A DNA stretch of 64,000 nt, taken from contig CALOFP010000002.1 in the NCBI GenBank assembly GCA_942492635.1, positions 1,054,001 through 1,118,000 of the forward strand, given 5' to 3'. Each line of letters begins with the position of its first letter. The stretch's first letter is position 1. This document shows, one piece after another, positions 33,848 through 41,548 of this stretch. The notes under the pieces are model-generated. The model was not told the DNA's origin. It saw nothing but the letters and a program-made list of their open reading frames with translations, and did not search any database. Position numbers and translations under genes: made by a program. Origin of the DNA: CALOFP01 sp942492635. Its GTDB lineage: Bacteria; UBP6; UBA1177; CALOFP01.

Positions 33848-35004
33848 ACTTTTTTCCTGAAAATTTTGTCGACATTATTTCGGGAGCCAAGCATTCCATG
33901 GTCCCGGGGATATCAGTTGAACAGCTGTATGCAAGGGAAGATGTTCAGCTGATAATTTCGGCCGGTTCATACTTCATAATCACCATATTTCTTTTTGTAC
34001 TTGCATGGATGGCCTGGAAGCAGCTTCGAGGAGGAACTGCGGATTGGATCGGAACGGTGGCCAAATTTGCAGTGGTGATGTTCGTCTACACAAACGGTGT
34101 CGAACTTGTTGCCGAATTCACAAACAGAGTGGTTGTGAGATCGCTGATAGACGAAGTCGAGGCGGCCGAATTTTCCAATGCAGTCAAGAATCTGGATCTC
34201 GCTGTGATGACTCTCTCGCTTGATGGGAAGGAATCATCAGAGAGCGAAAAATTTCTTCAGGAGGATTACTATATCTTCATAACCACATTTTTGCTGAAGG
34301 GGATGATTACTCTGGCGGTATCGCTGAAGATACTGCTTATCGATCTTTTCTGGCCCGTTCTTTTTCAACTGGTTCTCATCGGGTTTGTATTTGCCGTACC
34401 TGTTTCCGCACTTCCGGGAGGATCGGGAGCATTGAAAAATTTCGCAATGACCGTTGTCGAGGTGGCAATGTGGCCGTTTTTTTACAATCTGGCTCTCTCC
34501 CTTTCGCGGGAGGGATTCGTAGAAGGGGTCGATTCTTTCGTGAGAATCGTAATGGAGAGCGAAAATGTTGCCGCTGCTAACGAGGCCGTTCTTTCAAAAT
34601 ACGCACGGATTCTGGCCGACATTCCTCTTTTGTCTACGGTGATTGCCTACCTGCTGTTTTTCATTCTTCTCGGAGTCCTCACTCCGTTCCTATCCAGAGT
34701 TGTAGTTCGGAGCGATTCAATCGGATCCGCTGTGTCGATTCTTTCCAAAAATATCGGAAACAGGCTTCTATCCGCAGCTCCGGTTGTAGGTCCCTCTCTG
34801 GGAGGAGCATTCTACTCGATCGGAAAAGTTATGGGAGGAGGTGCAACTCACAACGGTTCACCATACGGCAATCAGGTCGGCTCGATGAATTTGAGTGTGG
34901 ATAAATCAAAAGTTCCCAAGTCACTCACAAAAACGGTAAACGTTGTTGGAGAGCTTCATTCTACGGAAGGAAAAGATAAAAGTTTTGATAAGAGAGGAGG
35001 TTGA
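33844..35004 (+). CDS. VirB6/TrbL-like polytopic membrane protein
   Basis: 386 residues; the ATG overlaps the virB4 stop by four bases (ATGA). Hydrophobic helices at about 36-55, 68-86, 155-172, 178-202, 210-230 and 275-296 are consistent with a five- to six-pass VirB6/TrbL protein. The C-terminal about 90 residues are soluble and Gly/Ser/Lys-rich, as in the long tails of VirB6. VirB6 lines the inner-membrane channel with VirB8 and VirB10. Sequence conservation in this family is very low, so the call rests on topology and neighbours. Confidence 0.65.
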   Translation: MNFFPENFVDIISGAKHSMVPGISVEQLYAREDVQLIISAGSYFIITIFLFVLAWMAWKQLRGGTADWIGTVAKFAVVMFVYTNGVELVAEFTNRVVVRSLIDEVEAAEFSNAVKNLDLAVMTLSLDGKESSESEKFLQEDYYIFITTFLLKGMITLAVSLKILLIDLFWPVLFQLVLIGFVFAVPVSALPGGSGALKNFAMTVVEVAMWPFFYNLALSLSREGFVEGVDSFVRIVMESENVAAANEAVLSKYARILADIPLLSTVIAYLLFFILLGVLTPFLSRVVVRSDSIGSAVSILSKNIGNRLLSAAPVVGPSLGGAFYSIGKVMGGGATHNGSPYGNQVGSMNLSVDKSKVPKSLTKTVNVVGELHSTEGKDKSFDKRGG

Positions 35005-35012
35005 AAATTTCT

Positions 35013-35762
35013 ATGAGTAGGGAAAAATCAAAGGCAACCGGTTTTTTTGAAACGTTGACCAGACGGGATGTGAGGCTGCTCCGGAAAAGGAACTTCATTC
35101 TCATGATCTCAAAGGACTTGGTTTTTTTTCTTATCATTCTTTTCCTCATCATCTGGAACGCGCTGGCCAGTTTGAGACCTGTCCCGGTAATCGTGACCAA
35201 CAGTGAAACTGGTCAGGTTCGCATAGTAAAAGATACACTGCCGGCCGAATCCGTTTCAGACATTTCGGTAAAGGCATTCATGGATGACTTTATAAATTTC
35301 TACTCCACCCAGGATCCCGATGCTGCAATTAACCTGTCGAAAGCATATAAGATGATGACTCCCACACTTGCTGAGATTCTGGACAGCGAAAGAGTCGACG
35401 CCGGAAAAGCGGAAAAATATGCCGGAAAGAATATAAAAAGCGATTTTTATTCGGATCGGATATCCATTTCCGGAGATCGAAAGGTGGGCGGAGAACTAAC
35501 CATACTCGGTACAGGCACAATGTTTTTCAGACCGCAGGTGGGATTTAACGGAGACTACGGAAATTTTCGAAAAGTGGCACTCTTCTTCCAGGCAAAGGTT
35601 AAAGTTTTTCAACAGGTGGTGAGAATTCCCTATGGAATGCTTATCGATTACTACAAGATTGATTATTTTGAGGATGAAGAGCTTCTCAAAGCTTTTCTTT
35701 TGAAGGCAAAAGTGAATTTTGAAGGTAAAGGGGAGGATAAAAGTGGTAAACGATCCCTTTGA
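35013..35762 (+). CDS. VirB8/TraK-like inner-membrane protein
   Basis: 249 residues from the ATG at 35013 (GAGGAGG 12 bases upstream, rather far; an in-frame TTG at 35001 abuts that site). One transmembrane helix at about 30-52 (L-V-F-F-L-I-I-L-F-L-I-I-W) follows a basic cytosolic N terminus. The periplasmic part is about 195 residues: P-V-I-V-T-N-S-E-T-G opening, a helical D-F-I-N-F-Y-S segment, then beta strands around F-R-K-V-A-L-F-F-Q-A-K-V. That is the single-pass plus NTF2-like layout of VirB8/TraE/TrbF/TraK. The last 20 bases overlap the next gene. Confidence 0.6.
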   Translation: MSREKSKATGFFETLTRRDVRLLRKRNFILMISKDLVFFLIILFLIIWNALASLRPVPVIVTNSETGQVRIVKDTLPAESVSDISVKAFMDDFINFYSTQDPDAAINLSKAYKMMTPTLAEILDSERVDAGKAEKYAGKNIKSDFYSDRISISGDRKVGGELTILGTGTMFFRPQVGFNGDYGNFRKVALFFQAKVKVFQQVVRIPYGMLIDYYKIDYFEDEELLKAFLLKAKVNFEGKGEDKSGKRSL

Positions 35763-36825
35763 TTTATTTGAGGAAGATGAAGTCGATGATGGTTCTGATT
35801 CAGAAAAAGCTGTTTTGTCAAATTCTGAACCGGCGGAAAAGGATTACACCGGGAAGAAAAAATTTATCATACGACTCTCAGGAACTCTTTTTGCCCTTTT
35901 TCTTCTGGTTATCGTAATAGCAGATCTTTCATTCGATAGAAAAAAGAAAAAAAGCGTTGATAAAAACGACAGGCTGAACTCCCTGGAAGAAATTCTTAAA
36001 AAGAAAAAGGATTACTCTGCGTCATATATAAGAAATCGTGACCCGCGAAAAAAAAATGTGGAGGATCCGAAGTCGGAATCGGGTAAAACGCATATAGAGA
36101 ATCGTATCGGTGTGAAAAAATCATCTTTCATGGGGAAAAATGCGCTGGAAGACAAGAGGATAATTGAAAAGTACAAGGCTATAGATCCCCTTGCCGCTGC
36201 AGACCTTCCGTCGCCGGGAAACCCCACTTTCGGATATTCATCTCCTGTAAATCCATCTGTTAGAGATATGGTTCGGCCATCAAGGCCCGGAGGTACAGGG
36301 AAGCGGGGCGGAGTAGTGGTTCTTGGAAAAAAAGAAGATTTATCTAAAGAAATATCACTTAAACGAAATCAGAGTATAAACGTAAGACTGAAATTCTCCA
36401 TACGTTCTACTGCTGGAAACAGTGTCATAGCAGTTGCAACATCGGATAAGGGGGAAATCAGAAAGGGTACAATATTTTACGGACATGCCTCATTTTCCAA
36501 CAAGAGAACCTATGTAACCTTTTCAAAAGCCAGATCCGAAAACCGTGAATTTATACTCAAAGGGTTAGCCGTCAGTGGTCGAGATCCAGGAATACCATCC
36601 CATGTTTCTGAAATCGAGGGAAATGCAACGAAGTCACTGAAAAGCGGGATTATCGGAGCAGCCGGAAAAGTTGCCGACAAGGTTCTTTCAAACGCCACAG
36701 GAGGAGTTGCGGGAGGTGTAATCACCGAACCCGTTGCCGATTTGAGAGGTCAGGAAGAGGCGACAAAGAAAACCGTCGAATACCGGGTGCCCGCAGGAAC
36801 TACGTTTTATGTCTACATAGAGTAG
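35743..36825 (+). CDS. VirB10/TraM-like channel component
   Basis: 360 residues from the GTG at 35743, with GGGGAGG seven bases upstream inside the previous gene; an upstream in-frame TTG lacks a site. A cytosolic acidic start precedes one TM helix at about 40-60, then a Lys-rich, disordered linker. The C-terminal domain has I-R-K-G-T-I-F-Y-G-H-A, a V-T-F-S-K-A-R strand, L-K-G-L-A-V-S-G-R-D-P-G-I-P and a final V-P-A-G-T-T-F-Y-V-Y-I. This matches the pattern of VirB10/TrbI and Bacteroides TraM barrels. In known systems it spans the envelope; its usual partner VirB9 is not encoded next to it. No terminator follows. Confidence 0.7.
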   Translation: MVNDPFDLFEEDEVDDGSDSEKAVLSNSEPAEKDYTGKKKFIIRLSGTLFALFLLVIVIADLSFDRKKKKSVDKNDRLNSLEEILKKKKDYSASYIRNRDPRKKNVEDPKSESGKTHIENRIGVKKSSFMGKNALEDKRIIEKYKAIDPLAAADLPSPGNPTFGYSSPVNPSVRDMVRPSRPGGTGKRGGVVVLGKKEDLSKEISLKRNQSINVRLKFSIRSTAGNSVIAVATSDKGEIRKGTIFYGHASFSNKRTYVTFSKARSENREFILKGLAVSGRDPGIPSHVSEIEGNATKSLKSGIIGAAGKVADKVLSNATGGVAGGVITEPVADLRGQEEATKKTVEYRVPAGTTFYVYIE

Positions 36826-37033
36826 CCGGAGGATCAATCTCTCTTGGCTAAAATCAAATTGATAAAACAAAATGATATCACTGCTTAAAATAACAAATAC
36901 ATTTTATGAATTGCAATCTCCGCTGCTCAATCTGTCGTTAAAATATTTCCTTGTTATGTTAGTATTTAATTGACTTCAAAGTAATTTTCTGTGAGATAGT
37001 TAAAGGTACTCAACATTCAAATGGAGAGCAGCC

Positions 37034-37837
37034 ATGAAAAAACATCTATGTATCATTTTTTTATTGTTTTTATGTTCATGCAGTTCCGATGGAAGTGACC
37101 CTTCCTCGTCCGGTGCGGATCTGAATCAAAACAATTCCGGCAATGAAAACGGATCCGACAGTCAGGATAATTCCGAAAATCAGGAAAATCCCGACGGTCA
37201 GGAAAGTCCAGATATTCCACAAGGTTCAGAAAGTCCAGACAATTCAGACAATTCAGACAATTCAGACAATTCAGACAAACTTCCCTCCATGTGTCTCATG
37301 AAATGCAACGCAAAGGAGGATTGTGTTGTAGGTGAAAGTCCGATCTCCGATGAGAATAACTACAACTGTATCGATGGTTTCTGTAAATACCTTGGCTGTG
37401 TAAATGATGAGGAGTGTGAAAATACCTACAATTCAAGCGGATACAAATGTAATAAGAACAGTGGCGAGCTTGTTCCGCAGTGTGTGACAACATGTTCTTC
37501 GAGTAGTGACTGTGCAAGCGATATGCCTGCTTATGATGCGGATAACTACCGATGCAATGGTGATGGGCTCTGTGAATATACAGGTTGCAATACTCACCAG
37601 GAGTGTGAAGATACATTCAAGAATTCAGGTGATTACGGATGTTTTGAAAATGAAGAGTTGCCCACGAAACACTGCGCCCAAAAATGTGATACTGCTGATG
37701 ACTGCAGAGGGAACGGAGCTGCCTATACATCCGATCACTACAAATGCGTAGATAACCACTGTATTTACCTCGGTTGTAAATCGGATAGCGAATGTGAGGA
37801 GAGTATGGGAGCGAACTACGGATGCTATGATAGGTAA
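37034..37837 (+). CDS. Cys-rich repeat lipoprotein
   Basis: 267 residues. The signal peptide ends L-C-S-C (Cys16). Residues about 17-90 are a Ser/Asp/Asn/Glu linker containing a 9-bp tandem repeat at DNA level. The rest is three repeats of about 57 residues, each with six to eight Cys in the same pattern (C-x3-C-x5-D-C ... Y-x-C ... C-x-Y-x-G-C-x5-E-C), most likely disulfide-knitted surface modules. No enzyme motif is seen. The SDR gene starts 25 bases after the stop. The ATG has GGAGAG upstream; a promoter-like TTGACT-19-GATAGT lies about 30 bases before it. Confidence 0.85.
   Translation: MKKHLCIIFLLFLCSCSSDGSDPSSSGADLNQNNSGNENGSDSQDNSENQENPDGQESPDIPQGSESPDNSDNSDNSDNSDKLPSMCLMKCNAKEDCVVGESPISDENNYNCIDGFCKYLGCVNDEECENTYNSSGYKCNKNSGELVPQCVTTCSSSSDCASDMPAYDADNYRCNGDGLCEYTGCNTHQECEDTFKNSGDYGCFENEELPTKHCAQKCDTADDCRGNGAAYTSDHYKCVDNHCIYLGCKSDSECEESMGANYGCYDR
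37236..37278 (+). repeat. 9-bp tandem repeat inside the Cys-rich lipoprotein gene
   Basis: Four perfect CAGACAATT units plus a partial fifth, encoding S-D-N repeats in the linker. Unit length is a multiple of three, so copy-number change keeps the frame. Confidence 0.9.
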
Positions 37838-37862
37838 ACTTGTAAGGGAACAGGAGGAGAAT

Positions 37863-38636
37863 ATGTATAGATTGAAAGGAAAGACAGTTTTTATAACAGG
37901 AGCCACAGCGGGAATCGGCAGAGCTACGGCGGAAGTTTTCGCAAGGGAAGGAGCGAAACTGGTACTTACTGCACGAAGAGAAAATATTCTTAAAGAGGTT
38001 GCTGAAGATCTTTCAGAAAAATATAAAGTCCCTATTCACATTGCTGTTATGGATGTCTCAAAAAGAGAAGATGTTGAGCACGTATTCAATTCTCTTCCGG
38101 CTGATTTCAAGGAAATCGACGTACTCATAAACAATGCCGGAATGGCAAGAGAGCTCAACAAACTTTACGAGGATAACATCGACGGATGGGAAGAGATGAT
38201 CGATACAAACATCAAGGGACTTCTCTACGTTTCAAGAGCGATCATTCCCGGCATGGTGGAAAGAGACCGAGGACACGTAATCAACCTCGGTTCGACGGCA
38301 GGACACGATCCCTATTCCGGAGGATCTGTTTACTGTGGAACTAAACACGCCGAGAAAGGAATAACGAGGGCTCTCAGGATGGATCTTCTCAAGTCCAACG
38401 TCCGCGTGACAAGCATCGATCCAGGACTTGTGGAAACAGATTTCAGCAAGATCCGTTTTTACGGCGACGAGGAGAGGGCAAGTAAAGTTTATCAGGGCTA
38501 CACGCCGCTCACTCCGGAGGATGTGGCGGAATCGATTCTTTTTGCAGCATCCAGACCTTCTCACATGACAGTGGCGGAAATGATTCTTCTTCCGACCGAT
38601 CAGGCATCTTCAACAATGGTCAACAAGTCTCTTTGA
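37863..38636 (+). CDS. Short-chain dehydrogenase/reductase (YdfG-like)
   Basis: 257 residues from the ATG at 37863 (AGGAGG upstream); the longer frame from 37794 overlaps the previous gene. Classical SDR: T-G-A-T-A-G-I-G-R nucleotide motif at about 11-19, L-T-A-R-R basic residues favouring NADP, N-N-A-G, catalytic Ser in N-L-G-S-T-A-G, and Y-C-G-T-K (Tyr/Lys). The P-G-L-V-E-T-D-F ending resembles the YdfG/serine-3-hydroxyacid dehydrogenase group. Substrate preference cannot be settled. A promoter for the next gene overlaps its 3' end. Confidence 0.9.
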   Translation: MYRLKGKTVFITGATAGIGRATAEVFAREGAKLVLTARRENILKEVAEDLSEKYKVPIHIAVMDVSKREDVEHVFNSLPADFKEIDVLINNAGMARELNKLYEDNIDGWEEMIDTNIKGLLYVSRAIIPGMVERDRGHVINLGSTAGHDPYSGGSVYCGTKHAEKGITRALRMDLLKSNVRVTSIDPGLVETDFSKIRFYGDEERASKVYQGYTPLTPEDVAESILFAASRPSHMTVAEMILLPTDQASSTMVNKSL

Positions 38637-38660
38637 CTTTGACGGCCGTCTCCATATAAT
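38633..38660 (+). promoter_or_regulatory. Strong promoter of the aminotransferase gene, overlapping the SDR stop
   Basis: TTGACT (38633-38638), 16-base spacer, perfect TATAAT (38655-38660). The first base of the -35 lies just before and its body over the SDR stop codon. It predicts an untranslated leader of about 165 bases. Confidence 0.65.
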
Positions 38661-38830
38661 TCCCGGGAAAAGAACTACTGTTTCTAGAAAATTTTAAGTT
38701 ATTGAAATTTGATTTTTAGATCTTGGAAACAATAATGAATTCAGATAGTTGAATTTAAGGTGTTCTATTCTCTATCGATTTTGGGGAATGATGACTTTTT
38801 CAACAGAATTTTATTACTGAGGGAAAAAAT

Positions 38831-39994
38831 ATGAAAACGCTTGCAAAAAGAGTTCAGTCGATGGAAACCACAATCTTCACCGTCGTCGGGGAGATGGCAG
38901 ACAAATACGGAGCTCTCAAGTTGAGCCAGGGTGCTCCCGATTTCGATGCGCCGAAGTGGGTGATAGATAAGATAAAGGAAGGATTTGACCAGGGAATCAA
39001 TCAGTACGCTCCCCTTAACGGCTTGGAAAAAATGAGAAAAGCTGTTAGCCGTCTCTACAAAAGGCGCTACGACATGGATTTTCCATCCTCCGATGTAACG
39101 GTGACAACCGGTGCGACGGAAGCGATTTTCAACGTGATGATGGGAGTTCTCGATCCAGGAGATGAAGTAATCCTTTTTGAACCGTTCTACGATTGCTACA
39201 TAGAAGGTGCGAAGATGGCTGAAGCTGTGATAAAGCCGGTTACGCTCTCCCTTCCCGATTTTTCATTCGACATGAAAGATCTTGAAGAGGCCGTCAGCTC
39301 CAAAACCAGGATGATCGTAATCAACAACCCCCACAATCCCACTGGAAAAGTGTACAGCCGAGAAGAGCTAGAGATAATTGCCGATATCGCCGAAAAACAT
39401 GATCTTGTAGTAGTTTCCGATGAAGTTTATGAATTTATCCAGTTCGACGGAAGGACGCACATTCCCTTTGCATCGTTACCAGGAATGTACAACCGCACGG
39501 TTACAATCTCCTCCACCGGAAAAAGCCTCAGCGCCACCGGCTGGAAAATCGGTTACACCATAGCTCCCGAGGATCTTTCTCTTGCCGTCAGACGCATGCA
39601 CCAGTGGACGACATTTTCCGTGAACGGTGCCGTTCAGTTCGGATTGGCGGACGTCCTGGATACGATGGATGAATATCTTGAAGAATTTGCAGCGGAGATG
39701 GAAAAGAGGAGAGCTTTTCTTCTTGAAGCTGTCAGGGAATGTGGCTTTGAAACCTACGGAGGGGAAGGCGGATACTTCTTTCTCGCATCCTCCGAAGAAG
39801 TTAAGAATGAGGGTGATCGCGCCTGGGTCGAAAGATTGATAAAAGAAGGCGTCATCGCACTTATCCCTGTTTCCGGCTTTTATCTTAAAGATCTCGAAGA
39901 AGGACGCACTCTTGTCCGGTTCAACTTCGCAAAATCCTGGAAAGTACTTGAGGAGGCGGTAAGCCGTCTGAAAGGGAAATATCTTGCCGGATAG
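38831..39994 (+). CDS. Class I/II PLP aminotransferase (methionine/kynurenine-type)
   Basis: 387 residues, GAGGG upstream of the ATG. Marks: L-S-Q-G-A-P-D-F-D-A-P near the N terminus (R-x-x-Q-G-P-D-F of the YbdL/kynurenine aminotransferase branch), V-I-N-N-P-H-N-P-T-G-K (Asn/Pro at PLP), V-V-S-D-E-V-Y-E (Asp/Tyr), S-S-T-G-K-S-L-S-A-T-G-W-K-I-G-Y (PLP Lys), and R-F-N-F-A-K near the end (carboxylate Arg). It should transaminate an aromatic or sulfur amino acid with a 2-oxo acid. The length is normal. A terminator follows. Confidence 0.93.
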   Translation: MKTLAKRVQSMETTIFTVVGEMADKYGALKLSQGAPDFDAPKWVIDKIKEGFDQGINQYAPLNGLEKMRKAVSRLYKRRYDMDFPSSDVTVTTGATEAIFNVMMGVLDPGDEVILFEPFYDCYIEGAKMAEAVIKPVTLSLPDFSFDMKDLEEAVSSKTRMIVINNPHNPTGKVYSREELEIIADIAEKHDLVVVSDEVYEFIQFDGRTHIPFASLPGMYNRTVTISSTGKSLSATGWKIGYTIAPEDLSLAVRRMHQWTTFSVNGAVQFGLADVLDTMDEYLEEFAAEMEKRRAFLLEAVRECGFETYGGEGGYFFLASSEEVKNEGDRAWVERLIKEGVIALIPVSGFYLKDLEEGRTLVRFNFAKSWKVLEEAVSRLKGKYLAG

Positions 39995-40003
39995 ATATTG
40001 TGT

Positions 40004-40020
40004 AACCGCACCGGTTTTTT
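40004..40020 (+). terminator. Terminator of the aminotransferase gene
   Basis: AACCG-CAC-CGGTT followed by TTTT, 9 bases past the stop. The stem is short, only 5 bp. Confidence 0.5.
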
Positions 40021-40021
40021 A

Positions 40022-40375
40022 AGTTCCTCCCCTTATCGTAAGGGGAGGCTGAGGAGGGGTTATTTCCCGATACATATCTGCAAGATCCTGAAAACGGCAG
40101 GTAATCAGAGACCTGTAAAAACTTTTCCCACACGAAATCATCTTCTGAAGGCACCATAAAACAAATATCCCGCCCAATCCAGCCGTCAAAATCCCGGGAA
40201 AACAAATATCATTACCATTCCAGCCGCTGAATTCGCGAAATTAAAAATATCGAGACCAAATTAACGGCTGTCGGGAGCAGATTATTTGTTATGAGTCAAT
40301 CCGGCAGTTATTTTCATCAGTATACAAAAAAATTGATGATTTCAGTCGCTAAATTGATTGAATTATTCTTTTTGA
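40022..40375 (-). repeat. Dispersed intergenic repeat, copy B (inverted, with duplicated module)
   Basis: Read on the minus strand it repeats copy A: GATGAAAATAACTGCCGG, AATAATC(T)GCT, a GGTCTCGATATTTTTAATTTCG block, ATTCAGCGGCTGGAATGG, TTTTTACAGGTCTCT, CGGGAAATAA, then the hairpin CCTCCCCTTA-cga-TAAGGGGAGG (40026-40048). Two differences are clear: the CGGCTGGA...GATATTTGTT module occurs twice in tandem (around 40160-40190 and 40201-40235), and the lead-in module (40326-40375) is in the opposite orientation from the rest. Confidence 0.8.
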
Positions 40376-40433
40376 CGTCGCATTGGTAAAGGAAGTGGAA
40401 TTTGTGTATTTGTAAAAAAAGTGTGGAAAGAAT

Positions 40434-41384
40434 CTAAGAAAAGTGGTCGTTGATGTAGTTGGAGAAATGTGAAAGCAGATTCTGATCAATTCCCGATCCT
40501 TCTTCAGATATAATCGTTTTTATGGCCTCTTTGGGCGAACGTTGTCCCACAGACGATCTTTTGTAGGTGAGACGTTCGTATACATCAATAATTGCAACGG
40601 CTCTTTCGTGAATTTTCATATTTCTTTTTCCTTTGGGAAAACCGGAACCGTCAAGTCTCTCGTGGTGATTCAATATCATCTCTTCAATTAACTGATCTTG
40701 AATTCCCAAGACTTCATTCAAAAATCTGACTCCGTAGATAGGATGACGATTCATCTCCTCACGTTCCATAGGAGAGAGAATGTCCCCTTTTTTCAGAATA
40801 CGCTGATCAACTTTCGCCTTCCCGATATCGTGAAGGAACGCTCCTACAGTCAGTCTTTTCAAAAGCTTGGGGTCCTTTACACCTATTCTCGGGAAGAATA
40901 TGGCGGCATGAATTGCACAGTGGAGCATGTGGTTGAATGTGTGCATGCTTTTTTCGGAAATGCGTATGATTTCCCCTAGAGGAATTCTGCTGGAGAAAAT
41001 AAAACTCATTGCTCCCGCGATGAATCTGTTGAGGCGTGCGGAATTAAGAGATGCCGATCTGGAAAAAAGCTCCCGCCCGATGGAATATGAAACTTCGTAG
41101 ACAAGTGCTATTTTCTTATCGACAGGCAGATAATCGTTTTTCAGAATCGTGCTGAGACGGTTTTCAAGATAGAAGTTGTAGTTGGAGCGATCTTCCCTTC
41201 TTATGAAAAAGTAAGATTGGCGCTTAGCGTAATCCTTTGAAAGATTATCACGAGTTACCTGGAAACTGGCTTTTACGAAAAGGTAGTAGCGTCCGTTCTC
41301 CAGTGTGTAGATATCAAAGCCCGGAACTTCGCCTTCCATGATGGTTTCAACGGGAATTGATATGTATTCGCTTTGTTCATTCAT
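40434..41384 (-). CDS. HD-GYP-type c-di-GMP phosphodiesterase candidate
   Basis: 316 residues from the ATG at 41384 (AGGAGG upstream); the frame is open to 41447 but has no site there. Residues 1-150 are a PilZ/DUF3391-like N-terminal segment of unknown fold. The HD-GYP domain then shows H-D at 185-186 (F-L-H-D-I-G-K), H-P-I-Y-G-V-R-F, N-H-H-E-R-L-D (240-246) and D-G-S-G-F-P-K-G, where the signature Tyr of GYP is Phe. The metal ligands look complete, so hydrolysis of c-di-GMP is likely; the G-F-P variant is a point of caution. It is a stand-alone gene with its own promoter. Confidence 0.88.
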   Translation of the reverse strand: MNEQSEYISIPVETIMEGEVPGFDIYTLENGRYYLFVKASFQVTRDNLSKDYAKRQSYFFIRREDRSNYNFYLENRLSTILKNDYLPVDKKIALVYEVSYSIGRELFSRSASLNSARLNRFIAGAMSFIFSSRIPLGEIIRISEKSMHTFNHMLHCAIHAAIFFPRIGVKDPKLLKRLTVGAFLHDIGKAKVDQRILKKGDILSPMEREEMNRHPIYGVRFLNEVLGIQDQLIEEMILNHHERLDGSGFPKGKRNMKIHERAVAIIDVYERLTYKRSSVGQRSPKEAIKTIISEEGSGIDQNLLSHFSNYINDHFS

Positions 41385-41406
41385 AAGACCTCCTCTAACC
41401 AGCCCT

Positions 41407-41434
41407 ACTATATACCAATAAATCAGGAAATCAA
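41407..41434 (-). promoter_or_regulatory. Promoter of the HD-GYP gene
   Basis: Minus strand TTGATT (41429-41434), 16-base spacer, TATAGT (41407-41412), 23 bases before the ATG. Confidence 0.6.
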
Positions 41435-41548
41435 TATGAGATGGCAAGGGAATTTAACGGTTTTAAATTTTTGTTAGGATCCTTTTGTTTTGTCGCTTAT
41501 CGGAAGAAGGTGGTACGATTTCTTTGAGTTTGTAAGCCGGAATGTGGG

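Larger units (their letters stand above)
39995..40433. other. Gene-free 0.44-kb stretch between the aminotransferase and HD-GYP genes
   Basis: Holds the terminator at 40004-40020 and copy B of the dispersed repeat; the last 60 bases before the HD-GYP 3' end show nothing. No gene is supported. Confidence 0.7.

Noticed and set aside
30955..36825. Integrated conjugative element
   Set aside because: No integrase, relaxase, origin-like region, attachment repeats or tRNA target was found at the borders.
37236..37278. Possible CRISPR-like array
   Set aside because: Nine-base units without spacers, inside a coding region; a simple tandem repeat.
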